Assembly: GCF_001278945.1 (NCBI RefSeq)
Contig: NZ_LGRV01000003.1
Span: 372,001-436,000 of the forward strand
Direction of reading: 5' to 3'
DNA: 64,000 bases
From: Lysinibacillus contaminans
Lineage (GTDB): Bacteria; Bacillota; Bacilli; Bacillales_A; Planococcaceae
Below, one piece after another: positions 1 to 9,114 of the stretch. The position numbers were made by a program, and so were the translations under genes. Each line of letters starts with the position of its first letter. Position 1 is the stretch's first letter. Below the pieces are notes generated by a model. The model was not told the origin of the DNA, made no database searches, and was given only the letters and a program-made list of their open reading frames with translations.

Positions 1-224
1 AGTGCATCGACACCACCGCGGAATAGCATTAAAAGCGCTACGGCGATATACATAATACCGATTTTTTTATGGTCAACTGTAGATAGCCAGTTTTTGTAGA
101 AATAGCCCCATTTTTTAAAATACGTAAGGCCAGCTACAACAACAATTGCACCAACTACAATACTAATAGCAGCCATTAAAATCATTGGCTCTTGCATTGG
201 ATGGAATATTTCTTCCATACTCAT
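1..224 (-). CDS. qoxB: Cytochrome aa3 quinol oxidase subunit I (partial, N-terminus only)
   Basis: This is the 5' end of a minus-strand gene that runs off the window. The 74 visible codons encode an N-terminal membrane segment (about residues 15-34), then LSTVDHKKIG and the stretch FRGGVDAL, both typical of the first helix region of heme-copper quinol oxidase subunit I (QoxB/CyoB). The ATG at 224 is preceded by GAAAGGAGCG at a good distance. It lies 27 bp downstream of qoxA in the same direction, which is the usual qoxAB order. In the family this subunit carries the hemes and CuB and reduces oxygen to water with electrons from menaquinol. Those ligands lie beyond the visible part. Confidence 0.88.
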   Translation of the reverse strand, partial: MSMEEIFHPMQEPMILMAAISIVVGAIVVVAGLTYFKKWGYFYKNWLSTVDHKKIGIMYIAVALLMLFRGGVDA

Positions 225-251
225 AGGATGCGCTCCTTTCGGGTTTGAATT

Positions 252-1172
252 TTAGTGTGCATGTGTTTCTTTTGATTCTTCTTGTGAATCAGTTGTGTGG
301 TCCATATTAGAGTGATCCATTTCCTCATCTGTCATATCCATTTCAGAATGTTCCATTGGAGGAGGACTAAACTCTAAGTGAGTAGATGAGTAACTTGAAC
401 GACCAACGTGTTCAGCCGCTAAAAGTTCTTCGAATTTTTCTTCTGTTAGTGGTTCTTCATTTGCTTTTACATCAGCAACCCATTCGGCGAAGTCTTCTTG
501 CGTCATAGTTTGAGCTTCAAATTCCATTTGTGCGAAGCCACGACCGCTGAAGTTCGAGTTACGACCCATGAAAGAACCAATTTCGTCAGCAGCCATATGA
601 ATCGTATTAACCATGTCACTCATGGCATATTTTTGACCATTCAATTGTGGAATCCAGAAACTTGTAATTGGCCCGTATGAATATAACTTGAATTCAATTG
701 GACGATCTGTAGGAAGATTTACATAGTTTACTGTTTCAATGCCCTCTTCTGGATAACTAAAGTGCCATTTCCAGTTTGAAGATGATGCATAAATCACAAG
801 TGGTTCTGTGTTGTCATACCCCTCAGGTGTTGTTTCAACAGAAGTGGTTGTTTTCACAGTAATGAATGCTAAGACCGTTACAATAATAATCGGAATAACT
901 GTCCATGTAATTTCAAGTGCCATACTACCTTCTTCGTGTGGTGGCTCATAATCATCAGGAGTTTTCGAAGCGCGATATTTTGTCAGCATAAATGCTAAAA
1001 GCGCGTACACGATAAGTAAGATGAATGCCATTGTAATAATGGATAAAATGATTGTGTTTGATAATGTTTCAGCATGTGGTCCTTTTGAATCAAAGACTGT
1101 TAATGGCTCACAACCACTAAGAATTGCAAGGACTGCGAAAGCTAAAAACATTAAGCTCGTTTTTTTGTTCAT
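252..1172 (-). CDS. qoxA: Cytochrome aa3 quinol oxidase subunit II, lipoprotein
   Basis: A 306-residue membrane lipoprotein, subunit II of a quinol-oxidising heme-copper oxidase. The start at 1172 gives a short lipoprotein signal (lipobox LSGC, Cys21) and is preceded by GAGAGGAGTC. A longer frame reaching 1199 lacks a ribosome site. Two membrane helices follow at about 40-63 and 88-107, then a cupredoxin-like periplasmic domain containing WKWHFSYP. The region where cytochrome c oxidases carry the CuA cysteines reads GRNSNFSGRGFAQM, with no cysteine, so this is a quinol oxidase. The last 35 or so residues are rich in Met, His, Asp and Glu (for example EMDMTDEEMDHSNMDH), an extension that looks metal-binding. 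It heads the qoxAB order. Confidence 0.92.
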   Translation of the reverse strand: MNKKTSLMFLAFAVLAILSGCEPLTVFDSKGPHAETLSNTIILSIITMAFILLIVYALLAFMLTKYRASKTPDDYEPPHEEGSMALEITWTVIPIIIVTVLAFITVKTTTSVETTPEGYDNTEPLVIYASSSNWKWHFSYPEEGIETVNYVNLPTDRPIEFKLYSYGPITSFWIPQLNGQKYAMSDMVNTIHMAADEIGSFMGRNSNFSGRGFAQMEFEAQTMTQEDFAEWVADVKANEEPLTEEKFEELLAAEHVGRSSYSSTHLEFSPPPMEHSEMDMTDEEMDHSNMDHTTDSQEESKETHAH

Positions 1173-1199
1173 GTTTGACTCCTCTCTATAAAGCGGCAA

Positions 1200-1940
1200 T
1201 TCCTAAAATTCATAGGTGTGTATGGATTTGCTTTAAAAAAAATTACGAATAGTAGGGTTGTACTCACCTCTTTTAATCTAATGTCCCAATCAAATAGAAT
1301 AGAAATTACAATGCATTTTCAATAGGAAATGAAAAATCTTTATTTGATTGGTCAATGCATGTATTGGCAAAGCAGACGAGTATATAGGGTGAATTATCGA
1401 TGTCGACCCATAATCTAGCATGTCAGTGAGTATGAATTGGTAATTAATTCTTACCCAATGACTATAGGCTTGTCGGTGTTTGCAAATTGGATTATACGCC
1501 CCGTCATACGGAAAAGACATTATTTTGTTATATAATTATCAAATCTATGCCTTTGATTATGAACATTTTTTGAACGAAAATTACTATTTTGTAATTGGGA
1601 TTTTAAGGATTGGTCCATTAAACACTGTGAAAACGTTGAAAACACTAAGTTTATGATGTTTAACTAAGTAAATAAATTTCGAAAGAAAAATAACAGTTCA
1701 CATTTTAGACGCTATTTTGTAATATTATCGTTGATTTATAAGGAATTTAGATTCGGAATAGTTGATATGTTTTATGAAAAGGAGTAAGTGAAAACACATA
1801 TTTATAGATAAAAGAGGGTGATATTCCTATTAAAGGAATGATATCCATGGTGGTTTTTGGTCGATAAAATTAATTATGGAGATATAATTATATTATTTCA
1901 TTATTATACAAATATAGGTATTTTTTATTTTAGTAGAATA
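1200..1940. other. Intergenic region upstream of qoxA, no gene seen
   Basis: About 740 bp, very AT-rich. It should contain the promoter of the minus-strand qox operon, but I could not pick a convincing -35/-10 pair by eye. A 76-codon minus-strand frame at 1290-1520 has no ribosome site and no recognisable composition, so I left it out. Confidence 0.5.
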
Positions 1941-1943
1941 ATA

Positions 1944-1974
1944 AAAGAGTACCCAATTTATCTGGATACTCTTT
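1944..1974 (-). terminator. Rho-independent terminator of the DUF2785 gene
   Basis: AAAGAGTACCC (1944-1954) pairs with GGATACTCTTT (1964-1974), with one G-U. Read on the minus strand the stem is followed by a T-rich stretch, 20 bp after the stop of the minus-strand gene. Confidence 0.75.
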
Positions 1975-1994
1975 GTAGAAAATTATGTGCTTAG

Positions 1995-2837
1995 TTAAGC
2001 ACCAAGCTTTAACCATTTGGCTATTTGTCCGTATATAGCAGATTGGAGCTTAGGAGCTTGATTATTCATTTTTAAGGCAAAATATAGAGTTTTCATAACG
2101 TTTAGCGTACATGTTCGCCCACTGAAAAAACTATCATTATAACCTTGTGTTAGTAAATGCATTTCAAATTTATCGAAAACTTGCTCCACCCATTCTATCA
2201 ATGCATCTTCCGAGTAGCCGCAATTAAGTAATGCTTCAACTATATTCGCTAAGCGTTCCTCTTCGTCGTTGACATAAACACTATCTTTCCAAGTTGCTAA
2301 TTTAAGTGCATGCAGGATCGAAGGTGCATATTGTAAGTCGAATTTTGGATGTTCAATAGTCACTTTTGCTAAATCTGCACCATGTGCAATGCTATGTGCC
2401 CAGCCTTTTCCTTCGACGTGACCACGTGTATCTTTTTCTAATAGTAAATAACGACCGATTTTTTTAAAGAAAATACTTAGCCCTTCATCCTCTAAAACTA
2501 GTAGCTCTGCATCTTTTGCGAGGATACCTGCAACAAGTAAGGCTGAGAATGAGCGTGTAAAAACGCTATCCGTATGTTCTTCACCGATTTGTGAATATAA
2601 AAATTCATCACCAATTGCTGTCTCAAATAAAAATTGCAGTTGATGTGCTTGTAACATATTATCGCTAAGTAAAGTGATAAATGTTCGGTAAATGAGATGA
2701 TCACGCAATTCAGCGTCGGTTGAACCGATATGCGTAAGCATTTGCTGTAAAAGTGTTTCGCCATCTTCAAGGAGAAGTGCTTGACGAGCAGCGAATGTCA
2801 TTGTTGAAAATGACTGTAATGTTTCTTTTAGTTCCAT
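1995..2837 (-). CDS. DUF2785 family protein
   Basis: A 280-residue, largely helical soluble protein with no signal peptide or membrane segment. The sequence ELRDHLIYRTF near residue 42 and the central motif GKGWAHSIAHGADL (about residues 142-155) are characteristic of the DUF2785 family, whose function is unknown. The ATG at 2837 has TTGGAGG upstream. It stands alone, divergent from the flavin monooxygenase gene at 3003 and ending in its own terminator. The conserved WAHSIAHGAD histidines suggest a catalytic or ligand site, but no activity can be assigned. Confidence 0.75.
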   Translation of the reverse strand: MELKETLQSFSTMTFAARQALLLEDGETLLQQMLTHIGSTDAELRDHLIYRTFITLLSDNMLQAHQLQFLFETAIGDEFLYSQIGEEHTDSVFTRSFSALLVAGILAKDAELLVLEDEGLSIFFKKIGRYLLLEKDTRGHVEGKGWAHSIAHGADLAKVTIEHPKFDLQYAPSILHALKLATWKDSVYVNDEEERLANIVEALLNCGYSEDALIEWVEQVFDKFEMHLLTQGYNDSFFSGRTCTLNVMKTLYFALKMNNQAPKLQSAIYGQIAKWLKLGA

Positions 2838-3002
2838 GTCAAAGCCTCCAACAGTAAGTATCTTGTTTCATTATAGCGTTGTTAAGTGTATTTTTGGTTA
2901 CTCTTATGTGGAAAGCGAGAATAATATAGTGTTCTTGAATTCCAGAAAAGATAGAAAATTGATATGATAAGGGGATAAATACATGAGTAGGGATGATGAA
3001 CA

Positions 3003-4013
3003 ATGGGGAGAATTAAATTATCAATATTAGATATTGGTATGATGCTACAAGACCAAACAGCGACTGAAGCACTTGCACATACAGTTCGTTTTGTACAATT
3101 AGCAGAAGAGTTAGGTTATACACGTTATTGGTTTGCGGAGCATCATAATGCGGGCAATCAAATTAGTCCATCTCCGGCTCTTTTGATTGCCCATGCAGCG
3201 GCTCATACGAAAACAATCCGTGTTGGAGCGGGGGGCATCATGTTGCCAAATCATAGCCCATTAAAAGTAGCAGAGGACTTTGCGTTACTTGCCGCGATGC
3301 ACCCTGGACGTATTGATTTAGGAATCGGACGGGCGCCAGGAACTGATGGTTTGACTGCACTCGCTTTAAGACGTTCGAGAGAAGCAGTATATCAATATGA
3401 TTTTCCTGAAAATTTGGATGAGCTGCTACATTATTTCCAAAGAGATTTTCCACCTGAGCATCCATTTGCACGGATTAATTTTTCACCTTCATCGGAGCTG
3501 CCGAATATTTTTATGCTCGGTTCTAGTAATGGTGGTGTACAATTCGCGGCCAATAAAGGGCTGGGCTTTGCATTCGCGGCACATATGGCACCTGATATAG
3601 CGGTTTCAACGTTACGTCACTACAAAGAAACGTTCCAACCATCGAATTGGTTTGCCGCACCACATGGGATTTATTCGATTAGTATTATTACTGCTGAGAC
3701 GGAGGAAGAGGCACATTACTTGGCTCGACCTGCTCAGTTATTTTGGGCACGTATTTTTTCTGGAACACCGATTGGGAATTTTCCTACGCTTGAGGAAGCG
3801 CATGCGCACACATTTACATTAGCAGAGGAACATGCAGCAACACGCATGAAAAACGCAATGCTCTTTGGAACGCCTGTGCAAATTGCCGAACAGCTAGAGC
3901 GTGTTACAGTAGAGGCAGGAGTAGATGAAGTGATGGTGTTGTCGTTTTATCCAACGGTAGAATCGAGAGTAAATGGTACCCGTTTATTAGCTGAATCTTT
4001 TTCATTAAAATAA
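3003..4013 (+). CDS. LLM-class (luciferase-like) flavin-dependent oxidoreductase
   Basis: A 336-residue TIM-barrel monooxygenase of the bacterial luciferase family. Recognisable blocks are LGYTRYWFAEHHN near residue 39, RVGAGGIMLPNHSPLKVAEDFALL near 73-96 and PGRIDLGIGRAPGTD near 102-116. These match the MsnO8/YhbW-like subgroup, which uses FMNH2 from a separate reductase. The substrate cannot be told from sequence. The start follows AGTAGGGATGATGAACA. The gene is monocistronic, divergent from the DUF2785 gene and convergent with the next. Confidence 0.85.
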   Translation: MGRIKLSILDIGMMLQDQTATEALAHTVRFVQLAEELGYTRYWFAEHHNAGNQISPSPALLIAHAAAHTKTIRVGAGGIMLPNHSPLKVAEDFALLAAMHPGRIDLGIGRAPGTDGLTALALRRSREAVYQYDFPENLDELLHYFQRDFPPEHPFARINFSPSSELPNIFMLGSSNGGVQFAANKGLGFAFAAHMAPDIAVSTLRHYKETFQPSNWFAAPHGIYSISIITAETEEEAHYLARPAQLFWARIFSGTPIGNFPTLEEAHAHTFTLAEEHAATRMKNAMLFGTPVQIAEQLERVTVEAGVDEVMVLSFYPTVESRVNGTRLLAESFSLK

Positions 4014-4041
4014 AAAAGACATACTTCTTTGAAAAGTATGT
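4012..4041 (-). terminator. Terminator of the unknown gene at 4053-4517
   Basis: ACATACTT (4019-4026) pairs with AAGTATGT (4034-4041). On the minus strand the stem is followed by six T residues (complement of 4012-4017). It sits between convergent genes and may also slow transcription from the plus side. Confidence 0.7.
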
Positions 4042-4052
4042 TAAGACGCTAC

Positions 4053-4517
4053 TTATAGAAAGACTGCGGACTTAATCCCTAATGGCCATTCAGTAGTTGA
4101 GTTTTTATTTGTTTTTAAATCCACAAGTATATTGGCATGTTTAATAGCGTCAATTACCCATTCGCTGTAATGAAGTATAGGCTGTGGATGTTGTAATATT
4201 TGTTTCATATCGTTAATATCGACGCTTAAAAGCTTGTAGCTACATTCTATTTGGACAGATTGAGGGACAATCAGTAATTCCGCGTCTCGATGTCCGATGG
4301 CAATAGAACCAGGAATCTCGCCTTGAATATTTGTAATATACGTGATCGCTTCTTTGGTATACGTATTAATCTTGGTATTTGTAAAAAAGTCGAAATCAAT
4401 TGAGTACTCGGTGTGGTCGTCTTTTGCAGTTGAAAAACAGGAAATTTTTATAGGTAGTGTTTGAAACTTAGGAGAGATACGACTATCGAATTCTTTAACT
4501 ATATCCATTAATTGCAA
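4053..4517 (-). CDS. Hypothetical protein
   Basis: A soluble protein of about 154 residues that I do not recognise, with no signal peptide, membrane segment or cysteine-rich site. The frame opens at a GTG (4526), but that codon overlaps AAGGAG. The TTG at 4517 sits 8 nt after AAGGAG and is the better start (MQLMDIVKEF). Alternating hydrophobic patterns suggest a mixed alpha/beta fold. It is monocistronic, convergent with the luciferase-family gene, and ends in a terminator. Confidence 0.6.
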   Translation of the reverse strand: MQLMDIVKEFDSRISPKFQTLPIKISCFSTAKDDHTEYSIDFDFFTNTKINTYTKEAITYITNIQGEIPGSIAIGHRDAELLIVPQSVQIECSYKLLSVDINDMKQILQHPQPILHYSEWVIDAIKHANILVDLKTNKNSTTEWPLGIKSAVFL

Positions 4518-4744
4518 GTTTTTCACTCCTTAAAGGAACTAATTTCCCTAGTAAGACTACAACTTATTAAATGGAAAAGGATTTATTCATTTTTGTCTTA
4601 ATGGGGATTTTTATTATATAATACGCTTTGTCATAAAATATGTATATAAAAAATTGGAAAATAAAGAAAGATAAACATTATTTGGGTTTTGTAAACTATT
4701 GAATGATGCATACTAGTAAGAATTTAGAGGTGGAGGTGAGAAGA

Positions 4745-5734
4745 ATGGTTAATCATAAACGACCAATTATTAAGTATGATAATATTATTGTTTTTCCTGG
4801 GGCAGCGCAAAAGTTAATTAAAGAAGGTCATCATTTTGCGGAAGAGTACCAATATGAGAAAGCGGTAGAATGTTTCGAAAAAGCTTTTTTATATGAAGAA
4901 GGTGATGAAGCTACGTTAAGTGCTTATGCATATGCCTTATATGAACTTAAAGCATATGAAAAGGCTAAGGATGTTTGCGCGCAATTACTTGCAATGGGCA
5001 CTTCATTGTATGTAGAAGTGATGGAGTTATATATTACCGTTTGTATGCAACTTAAGGAATATCATCAAGTCGAAGCACTGATTGATGCTTTAATAGAAGA
5101 AAATGCATTGCCTCCTGCGCAACTTGAAAAATTTGAACGTCTTAAGGAATTAAATATGGAGGTCGCTAAAAATCTTCAACAAAAAGAAGAGGTACAGGCG
5201 CTGATTGAAGAACATGAATTTGACATAACTACATTTAGTGAATTAAAGCCAAATGAACAAGCGTTGCGCCTGCATCGCCTTATTGATACGAATATACGTC
5301 AACTAAAACAAGAGTTAAAAGAAATTATTGAATGTGAAAACATCCATCCTTTCGTCCGAAGTTTAGCGTTAATTTTACTTGTGGAGCAAGAGGTATCTAT
5401 TGAAGTTAATGTGACGAAATTCGAGCGCGCTAAAAAGGTAAACCCCGCGCATTTACAATTACCTACTCAATTGCCACAATATGCTCAAGTGAAAAAAATT
5501 GTAGAAAACAAATTAGAACAAGACCCAACGACACTTGAGATGGTACAATATCTAATGGCAAAGCATGCAATCGTCACTTATCCATTTGAGTGGTTGCCAT
5601 TTGAAACCGATGATATCGCTTATAGTTATATTGATTTCGTGCAATCGATGCTAGGTAAAGTACAGGAAATGGACTATGAAATTATGGACTTTTTGCAAAT
5701 GCTTGAAAAGCTATCAGAACTGCAAGATGTGTGA
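4745..5734 (+). CDS. Tetratricopeptide-repeat protein (YsoA-like)
   Basis: A 329-residue helical protein. Its N-terminal third has TPR-like repeats (EEYQYEKAVECFEKAFLYEE, then ELKAYEKAKDVCAQLL, then QLKEYHQVEALIDALI). The C-terminal half is helical and less clearly repetitive. The ATG at 4745 follows GGTGGAGGTGAGAAGA. A longer frame from 4703 has no ribosome site. In B. subtilis the TPR protein YsoA lies directly upstream of tig, as here, so I read this as its counterpart. The role is unknown; TPRs normally mediate protein binding. Confidence 0.7.
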   Translation: MVNHKRPIIKYDNIIVFPGAAQKLIKEGHHFAEEYQYEKAVECFEKAFLYEEGDEATLSAYAYALYELKAYEKAKDVCAQLLAMGTSLYVEVMELYITVCMQLKEYHQVEALIDALIEENALPPAQLEKFERLKELNMEVAKNLQQKEEVQALIEEHEFDITTFSELKPNEQALRLHRLIDTNIRQLKQELKEIIECENIHPFVRSLALILLVEQEVSIEVNVTKFERAKKVNPAHLQLPTQLPQYAQVKKIVENKLEQDPTTLEMVQYLMAKHAIVTYPFEWLPFETDDIAYSYIDFVQSMLGKVQEMDYEIMDFLQMLEKLSELQDV

Positions 5735-6098
5735 AAAAAGTTGAAACTATGCGCATCTATGATATACTAAAGTGGTTGTCAAAATCGTAGTTACGAATGA
5801 ATTGTCTAACATTGAAATTAAACTTTTTTTTACAGAGTCTAATACTATATTATACGTAGTAAGACAAATGTAAGTGGGAAGTTACATTCAGAAGTGTGAA
5901 GAGCACTTGCTGAGTAAAAGTAAAGCCTCTGGCAGATGTCATAGATTTTTGAATAGTTAGGAGGTAATTAGCCTAAATATGTTGCATTTATGCGGCAAGT
6001 ACAAAGGCTAAATGACCTGAGTTGTCAGACCCTAGCACGCTTCAAATTTTGTATGCAAATAGGCCGAGGTGAATTCGAATATTTGGAGGTTTTTATAC
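5735..6098 (+). other. Long untranslated leader of tig
   Basis: 364 bp without a gene between the TPR gene and tig. It contains a possible hairpin, TTAGCCT (5968-5974) with AGGCTAA (6005-6011), and the stretch CTGGCAGATGT near 5935 that recurs in front of valS near 28443. No known riboswitch or T-box consensus was recognised. The SD TTGGAGG lies just before the tig start. Confidence 0.4.
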
Positions 6099-7388
6099 AT
6101 GTCAGCAAAATGGGAAAAACAAGAAGGAAATATCGGTACTCTTACAATTGAAGTACCAGCTACAGAAGTAGACGCAGCAATGGAACAAGCATTCAAGAAA
6201 GTTGTAAAAGAAATTAACGTACCAGGTTTCCGTAAAGGGAAAATGCCTCGTAAAATGTTCGAACAACGTTTCGGAATCGAAGCATTATATCAAGACGCAC
6301 TAGAAATCATCGTTCCAGATTCTTACGCTAAAGCAATCGACGAAACTGGTATTGCACCTGTAGATTACCCAGAAATTTCTGGTACAGAAAACTTCGCACA
6401 TGGCAAAGATTTCTCATTTACAGCACAAGTTACTGTAAAACCAGAACCAAAACTTGGTATCTACAAAGGAATCGAAGTAGCGAAGCTTCCAGTTGAAGTA
6501 ACTGATGAAGAAGTAGAAGAGCAAATTCAAGCTCAATTAGCAAAAAAAGCTGAACTTGAAATTAAAGAAGATGAAGCAATCGTTACTGGCGATACTGCTG
6601 TTATCGATTTCGAAGGTTTCGTAGGTGAAGAGCCATTCGAAGGCGGTAAAGGCGAAGATTACGCACTAGAAATCGGTTCAGGTTCATTCATCCCTGGTTT
6701 CGAAGAACAACTTGTAGGTGCTAAAGCTGGCGAAGCTAAAGACGTAGTTGTTACTTTCCCAGAAGAATACCACGCTGAAGAATTAGCTGGTAAAGAAGCT
6801 ACTTTTAAAGTAACTGTAAAAGAAGTAAAAACAAAAGTTCTTCCAGAATTAAACGACGAGTTCGCGAAAGAAATCGACCCAGAAGTAGACGGTGTTGATG
6901 CTTTACGTGCTAAAATCAAAGAACAAACTGCTGCACAAAAACAAGCAGAATCAGATGCTACACTTCGCGACGAATTAGTTGAAAAAGCTGCTGAAAACGC
7001 AGAATTTGAAGTACCAGCTGGTATGATCCAAACTGAAACTGACCGTATGTTACAAGAGTTTGGTCAACGTTTACAATCACAAGGTATGAACCTTGAGTTA
7101 TACTTCCAATTCTCTGGTCAAACAGAAGAAGACTTACGTGGACAAATGAAAGAAGAAGCAGAGAACCGCGTACGTGTTTCTCTAACACTTGAAGCAATTG
7201 CTGAAGCTGAGAAAATTGAAGCTACTGAAGCAGACATCGACGCTGAATTAGAAAAAATGGCTGCGCAATTTAACATGACTAAAGAACAAATCACTTCTGC
7301 TTTAGGCGGAACTGCAGTTCTTGAAAATGATATCAAAATTCAAAAAACAGTTGAGCTTTTAGTGGAAAACGCTAAAATTACTGAATAA
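6099..7388 (+). CDS. tig: Trigger factor (ribosome-bound chaperone and prolyl isomerase)
   Basis: A 429-residue chaperone that binds the ribosomal exit tunnel and folds nascent chains. The N-terminal ribosome-binding domain carries the signature [17 protein letters not shown] (about residues 43-59). An FKBP-type peptidyl-prolyl isomerase domain spans roughly 150-245 ([20 protein letters not shown], then [14 protein letters not shown]). The helical C-terminal chaperone arms follow. Length is normal for the family. The ATG at 6099 follows TTGGAGG; ten extra upstream codons in frame lack a ribosome site. Codon use is strongly biased, as for a highly expressed gene. It precedes clpX, as in other Bacillales, and has its own terminator. 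Confidence 0.97.
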   Translation: MSAKWEKQEGNIGTLTIEVPATEVDAAMEQAFKKVVKEINVPGFRKGKMPRKMFEQRFGIEALYQDALEIIVPDSYAKAIDETGIAPVDYPEISGTENFAHGKDFSFTAQVTVKPEPKLGIYKGIEVAKLPVEVTDEEVEEQIQAQLAKKAELEIKEDEAIVTGDTAVIDFEGFVGEEPFEGGKGEDYALEIGSGSFIPGFEEQLVGAKAGEAKDVVVTFPEEYHAEELAGKEATFKVTVKEVKTKVLPELNDEFAKEIDPEVDGVDALRAKIKEQTAAQKQAESDATLRDELVEKAAENAEFEVPAGMIQTETDRMLQEFGQRLQSQGMNLELYFQFSGQTEEDLRGQMKEEAENRVRVSLTLEAIAEAEKIEATEADIDAELEKMAAQFNMTKEQITSALGGTAVLENDIKIQKTVELLVENAKITE

Positions 7389-7443
7389 GATTTAGATATA
7401 TTTCTATCGAGTAAATTATATAGTATAGTAAGATGATTATGAG

Positions 7444-7476
7444 ACAAGGTACGGCATTTAACCGTGCCTTGTTTTA
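7444..7476 (+). terminator. Terminator of tig
   Basis: ACAAGGTACGG (7444-7454) pairs with CCGTGCCTTGT (7462-7472) with one G-U, followed by TTTTAT. Confidence 0.85.
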
Positions 7477-7606
7477 TCACTTATAGATTTTTATACATAG
7501 TATTGTTGTTTGACTTTGCACACGATGCTAAATTTTAAGCAATCAATATATTTGATAATGATTCAATTATCTTGTAAGATTGTTGCTTGAATAGGGGTGA
7601 AACATA

Positions 7607-8878
7607 TTGTTCAAATTTAATGATGAAAAAGGCAATTTAAAATGCTCATTCTGTGGTAAGCCACAAGAACAGGTACGTAAATTAGTTGCAGGACCAGGTG
7701 TCTATATTTGTGACGAATGTATCGAACTTTGTTCAGAAATCGTTGTAGAGGAACTAGGTGTTGAGGAAGAAATCGAATTTAAAGATGTTCCAAAACCAAA
7801 AGAGATCTTATCGATTTTAGATGAGTACGTTATTGGACAAGAGCGTGCTAAAAAAGCCTTAGCGGTTGCGGTTTATAATCACTACAAACGTATTAATACG
7901 AATAGTAAAATTGATGACGTAGAATTAGCAAAATCGAACATTGTGTTAATTGGCCCAACTGGTAGCGGTAAAACATTGTTGGCACAAACATTAGCACGTA
8001 TTCTAAATGTTCCTTTTGCGATTGCAGATGCAACTTCATTAACAGAAGCGGGTTATGTAGGAGAAGACGTAGAAAATATTCTATTAAAACTAATTCAATC
8101 TGCAGATTATGATATCGAACGTGCTGAAAAAGGTATCATCTATATTGATGAAATCGATAAAGTAGCACGTAAATCAGAAAACCCATCAATTACACGTGAT
8201 GTTTCTGGTGAAGGTGTACAACAGGCTCTTCTAAAAATTTTAGAAGGCACAGTTGCAAGCGTACCACCTCAAGGCGGACGTAAACACCCACATCAAGAAT
8301 TTTTACAAATCGATACGACGAATATTTTATTTATCGTAGGCGGAGCTTTTGATGGCATCGAATCGATTATTAAACGTCGTCAAGGTGAGAAAATTATAGG
8401 TTTTGGCTCCGATCCAAACAAAGTGGAAATAGAAGAAGGTTCTTTAATGGCCAAACTAATTCCAGAAGACTTACTTAAATTCGGTTTAATCCCTGAGTTT
8501 ATCGGCCGTTTACCAGTTTTGGCAAGCTTAGAGCAACTAAATGAATCTGCGCTTGTACAAATTCTGACGGAACCGAAAAATGCATTAGCGAAGCAGTACC
8601 AAAAAATGCTTGAGCTTGATGGCGTTGAACTTGAGTTTGATGAAGGTGCGCTTTCTGAAATTGCCAAAGAAGCAATTGACCGTAAAACAGGTGCGCGTGG
8701 TCTTCGATCAATTATTGAGTCAACAATGCTTGAAGTAATGTATGAACTACCATCGCGTGATGATGTGAAAAAATGCGTCATTACAGCAAAAACAATTACG
8801 GATAAAGAGAAACCGAAATTGCTTCTTGAAGATGGCACTGTACTCGATGAAGGTAATGACAAAAAAACTTCAGCATAA
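7607..8878 (+). CDS. clpX: ClpX, ATPase subunit of the ClpXP protease
   Basis: A 423-residue AAA+ unfoldase that feeds tagged substrates to ClpP. The N-terminal C4 zinc domain is intact (CSFCGK near residue 10, then CDECIELC near 35). Walker A is GPTGSGKT, Walker B is IIYIDEIDK, and the pore loop GYVGEDVEN is present. The start is a TTG (7607), preceded by AGGGGTGAAACATA and giving MFKFNDEKG, the standard ClpX N-terminus. The C-terminal tail is short and polar. It lies between tig and lonA. B. subtilis has lonB between clpX and lonA; that gene is absent here. Confidence 0.97.
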   Translation: MFKFNDEKGNLKCSFCGKPQEQVRKLVAGPGVYICDECIELCSEIVVEELGVEEEIEFKDVPKPKEILSILDEYVIGQERAKKALAVAVYNHYKRINTNSKIDDVELAKSNIVLIGPTGSGKTLLAQTLARILNVPFAIADATSLTEAGYVGEDVENILLKLIQSADYDIERAEKGIIYIDEIDKVARKSENPSITRDVSGEGVQQALLKILEGTVASVPPQGGRKHPHQEFLQIDTTNILFIVGGAFDGIESIIKRRQGEKIIGFGSDPNKVEIEEGSLMAKLIPEDLLKFGLIPEFIGRLPVLASLEQLNESALVQILTEPKNALAKQYQKMLELDGVELEFDEGALSEIAKEAIDRKTGARGLRSIIESTMLEVMYELPSRDDVKKCVITAKTITDKEKPKLLLEDGTVLDEGNDKKTSA

Positions 8879-8885
8879 TAGAGAA

Positions 8886-8992
8886 AACTTCGAAGTTATA
8901 TTCGAAGTTTGATTATCCAATATTATGACTTAAAGAGTAAATTAGCTGGCTTCGATTGTGCAATTCTCGCACAGCTCGACAGTCAGCTTTTT
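8886..8992 (+). terminator. Double hairpin and terminator after clpX
   Basis: A first hairpin pairs AACTTCGAA (8886-8894) with TTCGAAGTT (8901-8909). A larger one pairs AGCTGGCTTCGA (8944-8955), with the inner TGTGC/GCACA, against TCGACAGTCAGCT (8976-8988) and ends in TTTTT. The second is the stronger terminator and separates clpX from lon. Confidence 0.75.
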
Positions 8993-9114
8993 GTTCATAC
9001 ATAAGTGTTTATATAAATGGATACTTTGAATTATTAGTGTGAATCAATTATTTAAACACATACTAATATTGCGGGATTGTGAGTGAGAAAATTTTGATGG
9101 AGGTGAATGCCCGC

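Noticed and set aside
1290..1520. 76-codon minus-strand frame upstream of qoxA
   Set aside because: No ribosome site, erratic composition (many His, Tyr and Ile codons by AT content) and no recognisable motif.
8380..8862. 160-codon minus-strand frame inside clpX
   Set aside because: Ser-rich shadow of the clpX coding strand with no independent signals.
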